This document shows positions 34,770 through 44,223 of a stretch of DNA of 64,000 bases, in pieces; the first letter of the stretch is position 1, and each line of letters starts with the position of its first letter. Source of the stretch: an uncultured Desulfovibrio sp. (GTDB taxonomy: Bacteria; Desulfobacterota; Desulfovibrionia; Desulfovibrionales; Desulfovibrionaceae). The notes under the pieces were generated by a model. The model searched no databases. It worked only from the letters and a program-made list of their open reading frames with translations, and had not been told where the DNA came from. Location of the stretch: the NCBI GenBank assembly GCA_913063155.1, contig CAJXYU010000002.1, positions 1-64,000 on the forward strand, given 5' to 3'. A program made the position numbers and the translations under genes.

Positions 34770-35609
34770 ATGAGCAGAATAGAAGAAGCTTTGAAGAAAG
34801 CGTCGCAGGCAAGAAAAGAGGGGGCGTCCAAGGCCGAGGAGCAAACAGCCTCCCCCCTTGCTGCTTCGTCCATGCCTCGAAGCCAGGTCTCCCAGGAAAT
34901 TCTCGATCGCGTGCGGGATCAGCATATGCTTGTTTCCATGAACGATATGTGTTCTCCGGCCGCCGAGGAATTTCGCAAGCTCAAGCAAAGCCTGGTCCGG
35001 ATGACCAAAAAGGAAAATTTCCAGAACACCATTCTGATCACCAGCGGGACTTCGGGAGAGGGTAAGAGCGTCACTTCGACCAACCTGGCCATCAGCCTGG
35101 CTCAGGAGTTCGACCATACCGTGCTTCTGATCGACGCCGATCTGCGAAGGCCTTCCTGCCACGAATTGCTTTGTCTGGAGAACACATACGGCCTGTCCGA
35201 CTGCCTGTTGGAGGGCCGGGACGTGAGCCAGGGGATGATCAAGACCGGCATCGGGAAACTCACTTTCCTGCCTGCTGGCTCGCCCATGGCCAACCCGGCC
35301 GAACTGTTGGCTTCCAAGCGCATGGAACTGGTGCTCAAGGAAATGAAGTCCCGGTATTCCGATAGGTACATCATCATCGACTCGCCGCCGGTGCTGCCCT
35401 TTGCCGAGACCCGCACCTTGAGCAGGCTGGTGGACATGACCATCCTGGTCATCCAGGACGGAAGGCTTTCAAAGTATGAGCTGCGCGAAACCCTGGAGGC
35501 CCTGAGCGGCGCCCATGTGGCCGGAGCCGTATACACCCAGGCATCTTCGTCCAGCAGCAAGAGCCGTTACAGCGGCTATGGACATTACGGCAACTATTAC
35601 GGTTACTAA
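34770..35609 (+). CDS. Bacterial tyrosine autokinase (CpsD/CapB type), exosortase-associated
   Basis: This 279-residue cytosolic BY-kinase has Walker A TSGTSGEGKS, Walker A' VLLIDADLRRPS and Walker B YIIIDSPPVLP. The C-terminal tail is a Tyr-rich cluster (RYSGYGHYGNYYGY, six Tyr), the site of autophosphorylation in this family. Cycles of phosphorylation control oligomerisation with the Wzz protein and hence polymer length. GAGGAA precedes the ATG. The N-terminal 60 residues, charged and helical (RIEEALKKASQARKEG), are a typical family leader. The ATPase gene follows 21 bases later. Confidence 0.93.
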   Translation: MSRIEEALKKASQARKEGASKAEEQTASPLAASSMPRSQVSQEILDRVRDQHMLVSMNDMCSPAAEEFRKLKQSLVRMTKKENFQNTILITSGTSGEGKSVTSTNLAISLAQEFDHTVLLIDADLRRPSCHELLCLENTYGLSDCLLEGRDVSQGMIKTGIGKLTFLPAGSPMANPAELLASKRMELVLKEMKSRYSDRYIIIDSPPVLPFAETRTLSRLVDMTILVIQDGRLSKYELRETLEALSGAHVAGAVYTQASSSSSKSRYSGYGHYGNYYGY

Positions 35610-35630
35610 CCGGAACACCGGGAAGAAATA

Positions 35631-36812
35631 ATGTACGAGGCGTTCTTCAACTTCACGGCCAAGCCGTTCGATCTGCTCCCCAATCCCGACCTGCTCTTCA
35701 TGAGCAGTTCGCACGGAAAGGCTTTGTCCTATCTCCGTTACGGCATAGAGGAACGGGCGGGCTTCATTCTTCTCAGCGGCGAAGTCGGGGCCGGGAAGAC
35801 CACCCTGATTCGGGAGTTGATCAAGAACCACCTTGATAACATGATTTTATCCAAGGTTTTCAACACAAAGGCTGATTCTCATCAGCTCATGACCATGATC
35901 AACGATGATTTCGGTCTGGAAACCGAAGGACGAAGCAAGGCCATTCTCATCCGGGAGCTGAACGAATTTCTTATTGATCAGTACGCATTGGGCAAACGGG
36001 CCGTGCTGATCATCGACGAGGCTCAAAACCTGACTCCCGAACTGCTGGAAGAGGTCAGGATGCTGTCGAATCTGGAGACGGACGGCGGCAAGCTTATGCA
36101 GATCATCCTCGTGGGCCAGCCTGAGTTGCGGGATACCCTGAAGGCGCCGGAGTTGCTGCAGCTTCGCCAGCGTATTCAGTTCAGTTGCCATTTGAAGCCG
36201 CTGAATCATGAAGAAATTGCCGAATATATCTTTTACCGGATGGAATGCGTGGGCAACCGGGGCGCCTTGGAGTTTTCCGACGAGGCCATGGAAAAAATCC
36301 ATGACCTGACTCGCGGTATACCCCGGCTGGTGAACATCCTGTGCGATTACCTGCTTATCGACGCCTTTATCAATGAGCGGCGGGACATCTCCCTCAGCGA
36401 TGTGACCGAGATTTCCGAAGAGTTGGATTTCGAGGCCCAGTATTGGGACAGTGCGGTTCCTCAAGCCCCGTCCGAGCCCGTTGTGTCGGTTGCGACAGGA
36501 CGCCGGGCCAAGAAGCTGCCCAACAAGGCTGCGCGGGTGCTCAAGCGGATCAACGATCTGGAATCCAGAATCGATTTTCTGGAACGGGAGGCGGCCCGAA
36601 CCAACAATAATGCAATGGCAAGTCTGTTGGATCGGCTGGAAGCGTTGGAAAAAAATATGAACTTTCAACAGGAGGGCTTGGAGAGCGTCAAGGCGATGTA
36701 CTGGAACGCTGCCGCCGGCAGTCAGATGGAGTCGGTCAGGGGGGCTGAATCGGTCACAGCGGAACCCATGAAGCGGGGATGGGTCCACAAATGGCTGTTC
36801 GGGAGGGAATAA
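35631..36812 (+). CDS. ExeA/GspA-like AAA ATPase, exosortase-associated
   Basis: This 393-residue protein is an AAA ATPase of the ExeA family in the form found with exosortase polysaccharide loci. It starts MYEAFFNFTAKPFDLLPNPD, followed by Walker A SGEVGAGKTTLIREL and Walker B AVLIIDEAQNL, then RMLSNLETDGGKLMQIILVG and the sensor-type Arg region RIQFSCHLKPL. From about residue 300 a coiled coil (RINDLESRIDFLEREAARTN) leads to the end. Such ATPases probably drive assembly or gating of the envelope export complex; the exact role is unproven. The stop codon lies 105 bases before the outer-membrane protein gene. Confidence 0.9.
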   Translation: MYEAFFNFTAKPFDLLPNPDLLFMSSSHGKALSYLRYGIEERAGFILLSGEVGAGKTTLIRELIKNHLDNMILSKVFNTKADSHQLMTMINDDFGLETEGRSKAILIRELNEFLIDQYALGKRAVLIIDEAQNLTPELLEEVRMLSNLETDGGKLMQIILVGQPELRDTLKAPELLQLRQRIQFSCHLKPLNHEEIAEYIFYRMECVGNRGALEFSDEAMEKIHDLTRGIPRLVNILCDYLLIDAFINERRDISLSDVTEISEELDFEAQYWDSAVPQAPSEPVVSVATGRRAKKLPNKAARVLKRINDLESRIDFLEREAARTNNNAMASLLDRLEALEKNMNFQQEGLESVKAMYWNAAAGSQMESVRGAESVTAEPMKRGWVHKWLFGRE

Positions 36813-36917
36813 TGTTGAAATTAATGATGTTCCCTACTTGCAAAACAGGCGTATCGCAAGTAATACAGATGAAATTATATCGGAATAATTTTTTGAGGGC
36901 TGCTCAGAGAGGAACCC

Positions 36918-38165
36918 ATGCCTGTTTTGTCCAGACTGCCATTTCATCTTTTGTTGATAGCACTCGCTGTAGTGGTTCAGCCTTGTGCTGTCGCCATGGC
37001 CGCGGATTTGACCGTGGAGCCGAGGATCTACGTGAACACCGAGTACAACGACAACGTCGAGGAGACGAAAAACGGCAAGGGCGACACCGTCGCCACCGTC
37101 AAGCCGGGAGTGAGCATCAAGTATGACCACTCGCGGGTCAATCTGGATTTGTCGTACGATTTCGAGTTCAAGAAATACCTGGGCCAGGTCAAGGATGACG
37201 AGGAGAACCATTACCTGAAGAGTTCTCTCGATGTGGAGGCCCTCAAGGATCTTTTCTTCATCGAGGTGAAGGACAACTACAGCAAGGTTTATGAGAACGC
37301 GGCGCGGGGCGATCTGCCGGACGGCGACACCAGCACCGGAACCACGGACAGGAACGACTTTTCATTCAAGCCGTATTTCCAGATTCCGGTCCAGGACAGG
37401 ACGAAGCTGAAGGTCGGAGGCGAGTTCAAGGACATCTGGTACTCCGAGGAAGGCAATATCGATAAGCGGATCTACAGTCTGTTTGCGGATATGGATCATG
37501 AATTGACCGATGTGTGGTCGCTGACGGTGGGTGCGGGATATGACCAGCACGAAATGCGTTTCGAAGACGGTGGGTTCAGGCGTTACAGCACAACGTTCGG
37601 TACGAAGTATACCTATGCGGAAGGCTCGTACATAAAGGCGGAACTTTCACCGACGTATACGGATTTCAATGACGATAGCGCCACCGATAAGACGTACTAT
37701 CCGTATCTTCTCGGTATCACACATGCTTTCACCGAGAACCTGATAGGTACGGCGTCTTCTGAAATGAAGTTCACTGAAGATCCGAAATCGTCGGATACGC
37801 TCAACACCTTCATTCAGCGCGTCGGGATTGAAAACAAGTACGAGAGGGGAACAATCGAGTTCTCACTGGCATACAATGAATACGAACAAACCGACTCGAC
37901 CGTCAAAACAGCATACTGGCGGCCGAAGATAGGAGGGACACATAATTTAACGGAACGGCTGGACCTGAATTACAGTGCATACACGGATCTCCATACGAGT
38001 CCGGATGATGAAAAATACATATTTGCTTTGGCCGGCCTTCGTTACAGTCTATCCGAATCAGCAAGCCTAGGAATATCCTATCGTTTCAAGCACAGCGACA
38101 AGCCCGGCTCGGACGATGACTATGTTTCAAACACGATAGGGGCGAACTTTTCCTGGCGATACTAG
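36918..38165 (+). CDS. Outer-membrane beta-barrel protein, exosortase-locus type
   Basis: This 415-residue protein has a signal peptide (LLLIALAVVVQPCAVAMA) and then alternating amphipathic beta-strands through to a C-terminal aromatic residue after a strand (TIGANFSWRY), a sign of outer-membrane barrels. The start of the mature part (LTVEPRIYVNTEYNDNVEET) is typical of the uncharacterised outer-membrane family of PEP-CTERM exopolysaccharide loci. It may form the outer-membrane polymer pore, as GumB/AlgE-like barrels do. GAGAGGAA precedes the ATG. A GC-skewed coding bias holds throughout. Confidence 0.85.
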   Translation: MPVLSRLPFHLLLIALAVVVQPCAVAMAADLTVEPRIYVNTEYNDNVEETKNGKGDTVATVKPGVSIKYDHSRVNLDLSYDFEFKKYLGQVKDDEENHYLKSSLDVEALKDLFFIEVKDNYSKVYENAARGDLPDGDTSTGTTDRNDFSFKPYFQIPVQDRTKLKVGGEFKDIWYSEEGNIDKRIYSLFADMDHELTDVWSLTVGAGYDQHEMRFEDGGFRRYSTTFGTKYTYAEGSYIKAELSPTYTDFNDDSATDKTYYPYLLGITHAFTENLIGTASSEMKFTEDPKSSDTLNTFIQRVGIENKYERGTIEFSLAYNEYEQTDSTVKTAYWRPKIGGTHNLTERLDLNYSAYTDLHTSPDDEKYIFALAGLRYSLSESASLGISYRFKHSDKPGSDDDYVSNTIGANFSWRY

Positions 38166-38201
38166 GGATAGGTAAACAAGGACAGTAACGGAGGATATCG
38201 A

Positions 38202-38213
38202 ATGATTGCATAA
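38202..38213 (+). other. Minimal open frame (Met-Ile-Ala-stop) with a strong ribosome site
   Basis: GGAGG at 38190-38194 lies seven bases before ATG ATT GCA TAA. No longer frame follows. It may be a leader mini-ORF controlling prsK or the stump of a lost gene. Confidence 0.35.
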
Positions 38214-38370
38214 AAGAAAGACTGCACGGACCGATTTGCGGTCGCAAGGACGGATGCGATGGGACACTTCACACACGTACGCAGGGCTGCATGCCTGCAC
38301 ACCGAATTCCGCATGACGCGTCCTGCCGGGCAGGATCTTTCCTACATATACATCGCACGAGAGCCAGGTT

Positions 38371-38402
38371 GTCTTCTTGGAAGACGGCTTGGACTTTTTT
38401 TT
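38371..38402 (+). promoter_or_regulatory. Hairpin plus T-run in the prsK leader, possible attenuator
   Basis: GTCTTC (38371-38376) pairs with GAAGAC (38380-38385), and eight T residues follow at 38395-38402, 20 bases before the prsK start. The 9-base gap between stem and T-run is unusual for a terminator, so this is tentative. Confidence 0.35.
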
Positions 38403-38422
38403 GCCGACCGAGGAGGGAAGAT

Positions 38423-40489
38423 ATGATAAACAGCGCCATCCAGATTCTGGCGATAGGTTTTTCCTTTTTCTACCCGATCTACAGCCTGATCCGGTCGGAG
38501 AGGATGCTTTCGGCAGCCTCGCTCCTTGTCCTGCTTTGGCTGGTTTCGGCCCTCGGGGTCTGCGACTTTCTGCTTCCGGAATTTCCGGACAAGGTCGCCC
38601 TGCTGAGCTCCATTTCCCTGTATTGCATGGCGCTCCTTTGTCCAGTCAGCATCCTGTTCAGCAATGTCTTCTGCCGTGATTTCATCTTTACCAAGCTACC
38701 CAAGGCTCAGCATCTGCTGCTCGCCCTGTCGTTGATGCCCCTGTTCCTGGTGGGCTTTTTCCCGGTCTCCAGCTTCTTCTTTTCTCCTGATTTCGCCACG
38801 GACAAGATGCTCTTTCTGGAGCCGATCGCCTTTTTCTTCTATCTGCAGCTTGTCTTGTTTCTGGCCGTCTCTCTTTTCAACCTTGAGGCCACGGTGGCCA
38901 ACGCTCCCCACGGCGTGCGCTGGAAAATCAAGTTCGCCATGGTCGGCATCGGGGTCATCCTCGCCACCCATGTTCTTTATTTCAGCCAGGGTATCATCTT
39001 CAGAGCCATAGATATCGGCTTTGTCTCCCCACGCGCACTTGGCGTGGTCATCGGTCTTTTGCTCATGGTCTACTCCAAGGTCAGCCGGGGCGGCGATGAA
39101 CGTATCGTCATTTCCAGGCACCTGGCCTACCGTTCTTTCGTGGTTCTTTTCTGCGCCCTGTTCCTTCTGGCTGTGGGACTCATCGGCGAGGGCGTCAAAA
39201 TCTTCGGAAGCGAATTCAATTCCTATGCCTTCATCATGCTGGTGCTCGTGGCCGGGATCGCGCTCGTGGTCGTGGCCCTTTCCGAAAGTGTCCGCAGGAA
39301 GGTCAAGCTGACCATCCAGAAACATTTTTACGGCGAGAAGTACGATTACCGTATCGAATGGAAGAAGTTCACGGACCGCATGACCCATGCCCGGAGCAAG
39401 GAAGAGCTCTACGACAACATCCTGACCGTCTACTGCGAGACCTTCGGCATTGTAGGAGGCTGCATGTATCTGCAGGGTCGTCACAGCAGTGACTTCGCTC
39501 CGGTGAGCTTCCATGAGATGGATGAATCCAAGCAGTTGCTGCCGGACAATTCCACCCTCATCCGGGCGGTGCGGGACAAAAAGAACATCCTCGATCTGCG
39601 CCAGGAGGAACTGGAGCTGGACGAAGAGGTGAAGCTCTTTCTTCAAAAACGGGAAGCCCGGTTCATCGTTCCCATTCATTCCGCCCCTTCCATGGTTGGC
39701 TTCATCATCCTTGGAGCGCCCATCAACATCGTGGAGCAGTACGACGACGAGGACCTCGAACTCATGGAGGCCATATCCAGCCAAGCTGCGGCAGTACTCA
39801 TGAATCTGAGGCTGGGCGACGAACTTGCCGAGGCCCGGGACATGGAGGCTTTCGGCAAGGTGGCCGCCTTTGTGCTGCATGACCTCAAGAATCAGGTTTA
39901 CCCGCTCTCCCTGTTGGCGGAGAACGCGCGGGAATACATCAATGAACCGGAATTTCAGAAGGACATGCTCGCTTCCCTGTCCAACATCGTCAGCCGGATG
40001 AACATCCTCATAAGTCAGCTGACGAATATCCCGACTAAGGGATCGCTCAGGCTTGAGGTGGTGGATCTCATGGAAGTGGCCAGGGAGGCCGCCGAACTGA
40101 TTCCCAGCGCGAAAATCGAGTTTGTGGGCGGCCCGACCAAGGCCTGGGTGGATGTGGAAGAAATCAAGAAGGTCGCCTTGAACCTGTATTTGAACGCAAT
40201 GGAGTCGGGTGACGGAGGCCTTATCGAGGTTCATGTGGGAAACGAGCCCGGCCCGACGCTCAAGGTTATCGACTTCGGCAAGGGAATCGATCGGGAGATC
40301 CTTCAAGGAGGCTTGTTCGTGCCGTTCAAGACGACCAAGAAAAAGGGAATGGGCATAGGCCTTTATCAAAGCAAGCAGATTGTCGATGCCCATGGGGGAC
40401 GGATTTTCGCCACCAGCCCGGACGGTGGTGGGGCGGTCTTCAGTGTCCAGCTTCCGGAAGTGTCCGATGCAGACGGCAACAAGGTTTAA
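38423..40489 (+). CDS. prsK: PEP-CTERM system sensor histidine kinase PrsK
   Basis: This 688-residue kinase has about eight N-terminal transmembrane helices (to about residue 290), a GAF domain near 330-470 (GIVGGCMYLQGRHSSDFAPV), an H-box FVLHDLKNQVYPL with the phosphoacceptor His near residue 486, and a HATPase_c domain (NLYLNAMESGDG, DFGKGID, KGMGIGLYQSKQI). This matches PrsK, partner of PrsR in controlling PEP-CTERM/exopolysaccharide genes. The ATG at 38423 has AGGAGGGAA before it, and longer in-frame starts would add a non-family leader. The regulator gene begins 16 bases after the stop, so the two form one unit. Confidence 0.93.
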   Translation: MINSAIQILAIGFSFFYPIYSLIRSERMLSAASLLVLLWLVSALGVCDFLLPEFPDKVALLSSISLYCMALLCPVSILFSNVFCRDFIFTKLPKAQHLLLALSLMPLFLVGFFPVSSFFFSPDFATDKMLFLEPIAFFFYLQLVLFLAVSLFNLEATVANAPHGVRWKIKFAMVGIGVILATHVLYFSQGIIFRAIDIGFVSPRALGVVIGLLLMVYSKVSRGGDERIVISRHLAYRSFVVLFCALFLLAVGLIGEGVKIFGSEFNSYAFIMLVLVAGIALVVVALSESVRRKVKLTIQKHFYGEKYDYRIEWKKFTDRMTHARSKEELYDNILTVYCETFGIVGGCMYLQGRHSSDFAPVSFHEMDESKQLLPDNSTLIRAVRDKKNILDLRQEELELDEEVKLFLQKREARFIVPIHSAPSMVGFIILGAPINIVEQYDDEDLELMEAISSQAAAVLMNLRLGDELAEARDMEAFGKVAAFVLHDLKNQVYPLSLLAENAREYINEPEFQKDMLASLSNIVSRMNILISQLTNIPTKGSLRLEVVDLMEVAREAAELIPSAKIEFVGGPTKAWVDVEEIKKVALNLYLNAMESGDGGLIEVHVGNEPGPTLKVIDFGKGIDREILQGGLFVPFKTTKKKGMGIGLYQSKQIVDAHGGRIFATSPDGGGAVFSVQLPEVSDADGNKV

Positions 40490-40504
40490 CACCGGGTGGA
40501 ATAT

Positions 40505-41866
40505 ATGCAGAAGTTACTGATCGTCGACGACAACGCGGAAATCCGTACGCAGTTGAAGTGGGGACTTTCCCGCTCGAATTACGAACTCATTTTTGCGGAG
40601 GATGGAGCTGAAGGACTTGATCTGTTCAAGAAACACTCTCCTTCGGTGGTGGCCCTGGACTTGGGCCTGCCTCCCAATGAGAACGGCATCGAGGAGGGGC
40701 TTCGTTGTCTGGCTGAAATGCTGCGCATCAATTCCCTGGCCAAGATCATCGTCATCACCGGCAATGAGGAACGCGACGCCGCCCTCAGGGCCGTGCAGAC
40801 CGGGGCCTACGATTACTACAAGAAGCCCGTGGACCTCAATGAACTGAAGGTCATGGTGGACAGGGCCATGTATCTCCAGAACCTGGAAAGTGAAAATCAG
40901 AACCTGCGGCTGCAGACCATCAACGAGAACGGCATCGTGGGTGAATGCCCGGAAATGCTCGCGGTTTTCACCCAGATAGAACGGGTGGCTTCCTCGGATG
41001 TGCCGGTGCTCATCAGCGGCGAATCAGGCACTGGCAAGGAACTGGTCGCCAGGGCCATTCACAAGAAGAGCCTGCGGGCGGACATGGACATGGTGCCCAT
41101 CAACTGCGGGGCCATTCCGGAAAACCTCCTGGAATCGGAGCTGTTCGGCTACGAGAAAGGAGCGTTCACCGGGGCGCATAAAATGCTCAAGGGCAAGGTG
41201 GAGTACGCGGACAAGGGAACGCTCTTCCTGGACGAGATCGGCGAGATGCCCATGGCCCTGCAGGTCAAGTTGCTGCGTTTTCTGCAGGAAATGGTCATCA
41301 CCCGCGTGGGGGGGCGCAAGGAAATTTCGGTGGACGTGCGCATCATCACGGCTACCAACATCGACATCAACAAGGCCATGGAAGAGGGGACTTTCCGCGA
41401 GGACCTCTTCTACAGGATCGGGGTCATGAACATCGTCCTGCCCCCTCTGCGGGAGCGTGGCGAAGACATCAACCTCCTGGCCAATTATTTCCTCAAAAGC
41501 GTGAGCGTGGGACAGCGTCACACGGCCAAGACCTTCAGCGAGCAGGCTCTGGACTGCATCAACGGCTACGACTGGCCCGGCAATATCCGCGAGTTGGAAA
41601 ATCGGGTCAAACGTGCCGTGATCATGTCCACCGGTCCGGAAATCCTGCCCGAGGATCTTGGGATGAAAGGGGACGAGGCTCTTCGTCAGAAGCTGCATAT
41701 GGACGACATCACCCTCAAGGACGCTCGTCTGCTTCTGGAGCGCGACATGGTGGAACGGGCTCTCAAAAAGACCTCCGGCAACGTGGTCCAAGCCGCCAAA
41801 TCCATCGGCGTCAGCCGCCCCACGTTCTACGACCTGATGAAAAAGCACGGCCTGTGGAACCCCTGA
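40505..41866 (+). CDS. prsR: PEP-CTERM-box response regulator PrsR (sigma-54 activator)
   Basis: This 453-residue NtrC-type activator has a receiver domain (LLIVDDNAEIR, phosphoacceptor Asp in VVALDLGLPP), an AAA+ domain (Walker A SGESGTGKE, sigma-54 contact YEKGAFTGAH, Walker B LFLDEIGEM) and a Fis-type helix-turn-helix (AAKSIGVSRPTFYDLM). It is the PrsR type that activates sigma-54 promoters of PEP-CTERM and polysaccharide genes; -24/-12 elements at 23890, 28263 and possibly 13508 are candidate targets. GGGTGG precedes the ATG at 40505; a GTG at 40496 is an alternative. It follows prsK closely. Confidence 0.94.
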   Translation: MQKLLIVDDNAEIRTQLKWGLSRSNYELIFAEDGAEGLDLFKKHSPSVVALDLGLPPNENGIEEGLRCLAEMLRINSLAKIIVITGNEERDAALRAVQTGAYDYYKKPVDLNELKVMVDRAMYLQNLESENQNLRLQTINENGIVGECPEMLAVFTQIERVASSDVPVLISGESGTGKELVARAIHKKSLRADMDMVPINCGAIPENLLESELFGYEKGAFTGAHKMLKGKVEYADKGTLFLDEIGEMPMALQVKLLRFLQEMVITRVGGRKEISVDVRIITATNIDINKAMEEGTFREDLFYRIGVMNIVLPPLRERGEDINLLANYFLKSVSVGQRHTAKTFSEQALDCINGYDWPGNIRELENRVKRAVIMSTGPEILPEDLGMKGDEALRQKLHMDDITLKDARLLLERDMVERALKKTSGNVVQAAKSIGVSRPTFYDLMKKHGLWNP

Positions 41867-41912
41867 GTTTGCACGGTCGTCGAAGATGAACAGTAGGAAA
41901 AGGAAAGGGAAC

Positions 41913-43310
41913 ATGCTGCAACCGGTTATTCTCTGCGGTGGAAAAGGAACCCGGCTCTGGCCCTTGTCCAGAACTTTGTACCCGAAACAATTTATCGAGG
42001 TTTCGGAAGGTCGCATTCTCTTTGCCGACGTGCTGGAGCGTTGTCAGGGCATGACCGAGGCTGCAGCTCCCATCATCGTCTGTAACGACGAGCATCGATT
42101 CCTGGTGGCCGAACAGCTGCGCAAACACGGGATCGAAGGCCGCCTGGTTTTGGAGCCCTGCGGCAGAAACACCGCGCCCGCAGCGGCCGTGTCCGCCCTC
42201 ATGGACGTCGACAAGGACCCGGTGCTGCTGGTGACCCCGGCCGATCATTACATCGTGGATCCCGCCGCCTTTGCCCAGGCCGTGGAGACAGGCTACGAGC
42301 GGGCCCGACAGGGCCGTTTCGTCTGCTTCGGTGTGGAACCGGATCATCCTCATACCGGATATGGTTACATCCATAGGGGGGAAACCGCGTCCCAGGACGT
42401 TTTTGCGGTGGGACGGTTTGTGGAGAAGCCTGTTTTGTCCGTGGCCGAACAGTTCGTTTCCTCAGGTGAATATTTCTGGAACAGCGGCATTTTCCTGTTC
42501 AGGGCTTCCCGGTTCCTTGAGGAGTTGGAGAAGTACGCCCCGGAAATTCTGGAGCAATGCAGGGAAGCCGTGGACGGCAGCTATCGCGATCTCGATTTCA
42601 TCCGCCTGGCCGAGGACGCCTTTACCCGGTGTCCCTCAGATTCCATTGATTATGCGGTCATGGAAAATATCTCGGACATCGAGGTGGTTCCCCTGGAAAC
42701 CGGTTGGTGCGACCTGGGTTCCTGGAAGAGCCTGCACGACATGCACAGCCAGGACGAGGCGGGCAACAGCCTGCTGGGCGATGTCATGGTGGAGGACAGC
42801 CGCAATTGTTACGTGCGCTCCTCCGGTCGGCTGGTGGTGGCCTTGGGGCTTGATGACGTTACGGTGGTGGAGACCCCGGACGCGGTTTTCGTGGCCCCGC
42901 ATGAAAAGTTGGACAACATGAAGAAGGTCATCGATCGGCTCCAGCAGGCGGGCCGCAGCGAAACGGAAGCCCACAAGACCGTTTACCGCCCCTGGGGCAG
43001 CTTCGAATCCATCACCGTGGACGAACGGTTTCAGGTCAAGCGCATCGTGGTCAAGCCCGGTGAGGTTCTGTCCCTGCAGAAGCATTTTCATCGCGCCGAG
43101 CACTGGGTGGTGGTCAAGGGAACGGCCCGGATCATCAACGGCGACGAGGAGTTCGTGCTCAGTGAGGACCAGTCCACCTACATTCCCCTGGGCAATGTGC
43201 ACCGGCTGGAAAACCCCGGCAAGATTCCCCTGGAATTGATCGAGGTTCAGACCGGCAGCTACCTGGGAGAGGACGACATCGTTCGCCTCGAGGACAAGTA
43301 CAAACGGTAA
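41913..43310 (+). CDS. manC: Mannose-1-phosphate guanylyltransferase / mannose-6-phosphate isomerase (type II)
   Basis: About 465 residues, the normal length of the bifunctional ManC/AlgA enzyme. The N-terminal nucleotidyltransferase motif is GGKGTRLWPLSRTLYPKQF, with RNTAPAAAV and FVEKP further on. The C-terminal cupin carries YRPWGSFES, VKPGEVLSLQKHFHRAEHW and the metal-binding His residues of the isomerase. It makes GDP-mannose, so mannose or a GDP-mannose derivative is expected in the polymer; no GDP-mannose dehydratase or dehydrogenase is encoded here. I choose the ATG at 41913 after GGAAAGGG over the ATG at 41886. Confidence 0.94.
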   Translation: MLQPVILCGGKGTRLWPLSRTLYPKQFIEVSEGRILFADVLERCQGMTEAAAPIIVCNDEHRFLVAEQLRKHGIEGRLVLEPCGRNTAPAAAVSALMDVDKDPVLLVTPADHYIVDPAAFAQAVETGYERARQGRFVCFGVEPDHPHTGYGYIHRGETASQDVFAVGRFVEKPVLSVAEQFVSSGEYFWNSGIFLFRASRFLEELEKYAPEILEQCREAVDGSYRDLDFIRLAEDAFTRCPSDSIDYAVMENISDIEVVPLETGWCDLGSWKSLHDMHSQDEAGNSLLGDVMVEDSRNCYVRSSGRLVVALGLDDVTVVETPDAVFVAPHEKLDNMKKVIDRLQQAGRSETEAHKTVYRPWGSFESITVDERFQVKRIVVKPGEVLSLQKHFHRAEHWVVVKGTARIINGDEEFVLSEDQSTYIPLGNVHRLENPGKIPLELIEVQTGSYLGEDDIVRLEDKYKR

Positions 43311-43338
43311 GTCCCGTAAAAGGGGCAGGCAGGGGGAT

Positions 43339-44223
43339 ATGATGCGGCGATCAGCAAGGCAGAATGCTGCGGCAGTGACGTTGGCCGAATGGTGCAGGGA
43401 CAACTGGGTTTCCATGCTTCTGTTCACCGTGGCCCTCGGTCTGGTGTATTACGACATTGTTCGGCAGATGGTGCGGGTCTGGTCCATCAACGACGATTAC
43501 TCCCACGGGTTTCTGGTGCCGCTGGTGTCGGCCTACTTCCTGTGGAGCTCGCGGGAGAGTCTGTTGAAGACCGAGGTGCGTCCTGCCGATTTCGGGCTGC
43601 TGGTGTTTCTTGTCGGCGTGGTGCAGCTTGTGCTCGCCTCCCTGTCTTCGGAGTATTTCAACAGTCGGGCCTCCCTGGTCGTGGTCATGGCCGGGGCGGT
43701 CATCTACGCCGTGGGTTGGAAGCCGTTCAAATCCCTGCGCCTGCCCCTTTTTTATCTGTTGCTCATGATCCCGGTGCCGGCCATCATCTACGACACCCTG
43801 ACCCTGCCCCTGAAGATGCTGGTGGCCAAGATCTCGGTGAAGGGGCTTGTGGCCTTCGGCTACTCCGTGGTGCGCGAGGGCAACATCATCATGCTCCCCA
43901 ACATCACCCTCGAGGTGGCCGACGCATGCAGCGGGCTGCGGTCCCTCATGTCGTTGCTGGCCCTGAGCATCGCCTTTGCCTTCCTGACCCAGAAGCGGGC
44001 CTGGAAACGTTGGCTGCTCATCGTTTCGGCCTTTCCCATAGCCATCTTCACCAACATCCTGCGGGTGTTCTGCACGGGCATGCTCGCCAAGCACTATGGG
44101 CACGCTGCCGCCGAGGGCTTTTTCCACGAATTTGCGGGCATGATGGTCTTTGCCGTGGCCATGGTTCTCATGATGCTGTTGGGCGCAATTTTGAGAATAG
44201 GAGCGGACAAACATGAATCGTAG
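43339..44223 (+). CDS. Exosortase (XrtA/EpsH family)
   Basis: This 294-residue polytopic membrane protein, with about eight helices, is an exosortase, the protease-transpeptidase proposed to process PEP-CTERM proteins. The catalytic residues are present: Cys near position 197 in ADACSGLRS, Arg in FTNILRV and His in GFFHEF. The conserved SHGFLVP block near residue 55 is also there. It overlaps the EpsI gene by 11 bases, and its two substrates in this window are the proteins at 13570 and 23043. GGGGGAT precedes the ATG. Confidence 0.95.
   Translation: MMRRSARQNAAAVTLAEWCRDNWVSMLLFTVALGLVYYDIVRQMVRVWSINDDYSHGFLVPLVSAYFLWSSRESLLKTEVRPADFGLLVFLVGVVQLVLASLSSEYFNSRASLVVVMAGAVIYAVGWKPFKSLRLPLFYLLLMIPVPAIIYDTLTLPLKMLVAKISVKGLVAFGYSVVREGNIIMLPNITLEVADACSGLRSLMSLLALSIAFAFLTQKRAWKRWLLIVSAFPIAIFTNILRVFCTGMLAKHYGHAAAEGFFHEFAGMMVFAVAMVLMMLLGAILRIGADKHES

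Noticed and set aside
36779-37126. A 115-codon frame overlapping the ATPase end and the barrel-protein start
   Set aside because: Most of it lies in an alternative frame of the strong barrel-protein gene and reads as Arg-rich low-complexity sequence.
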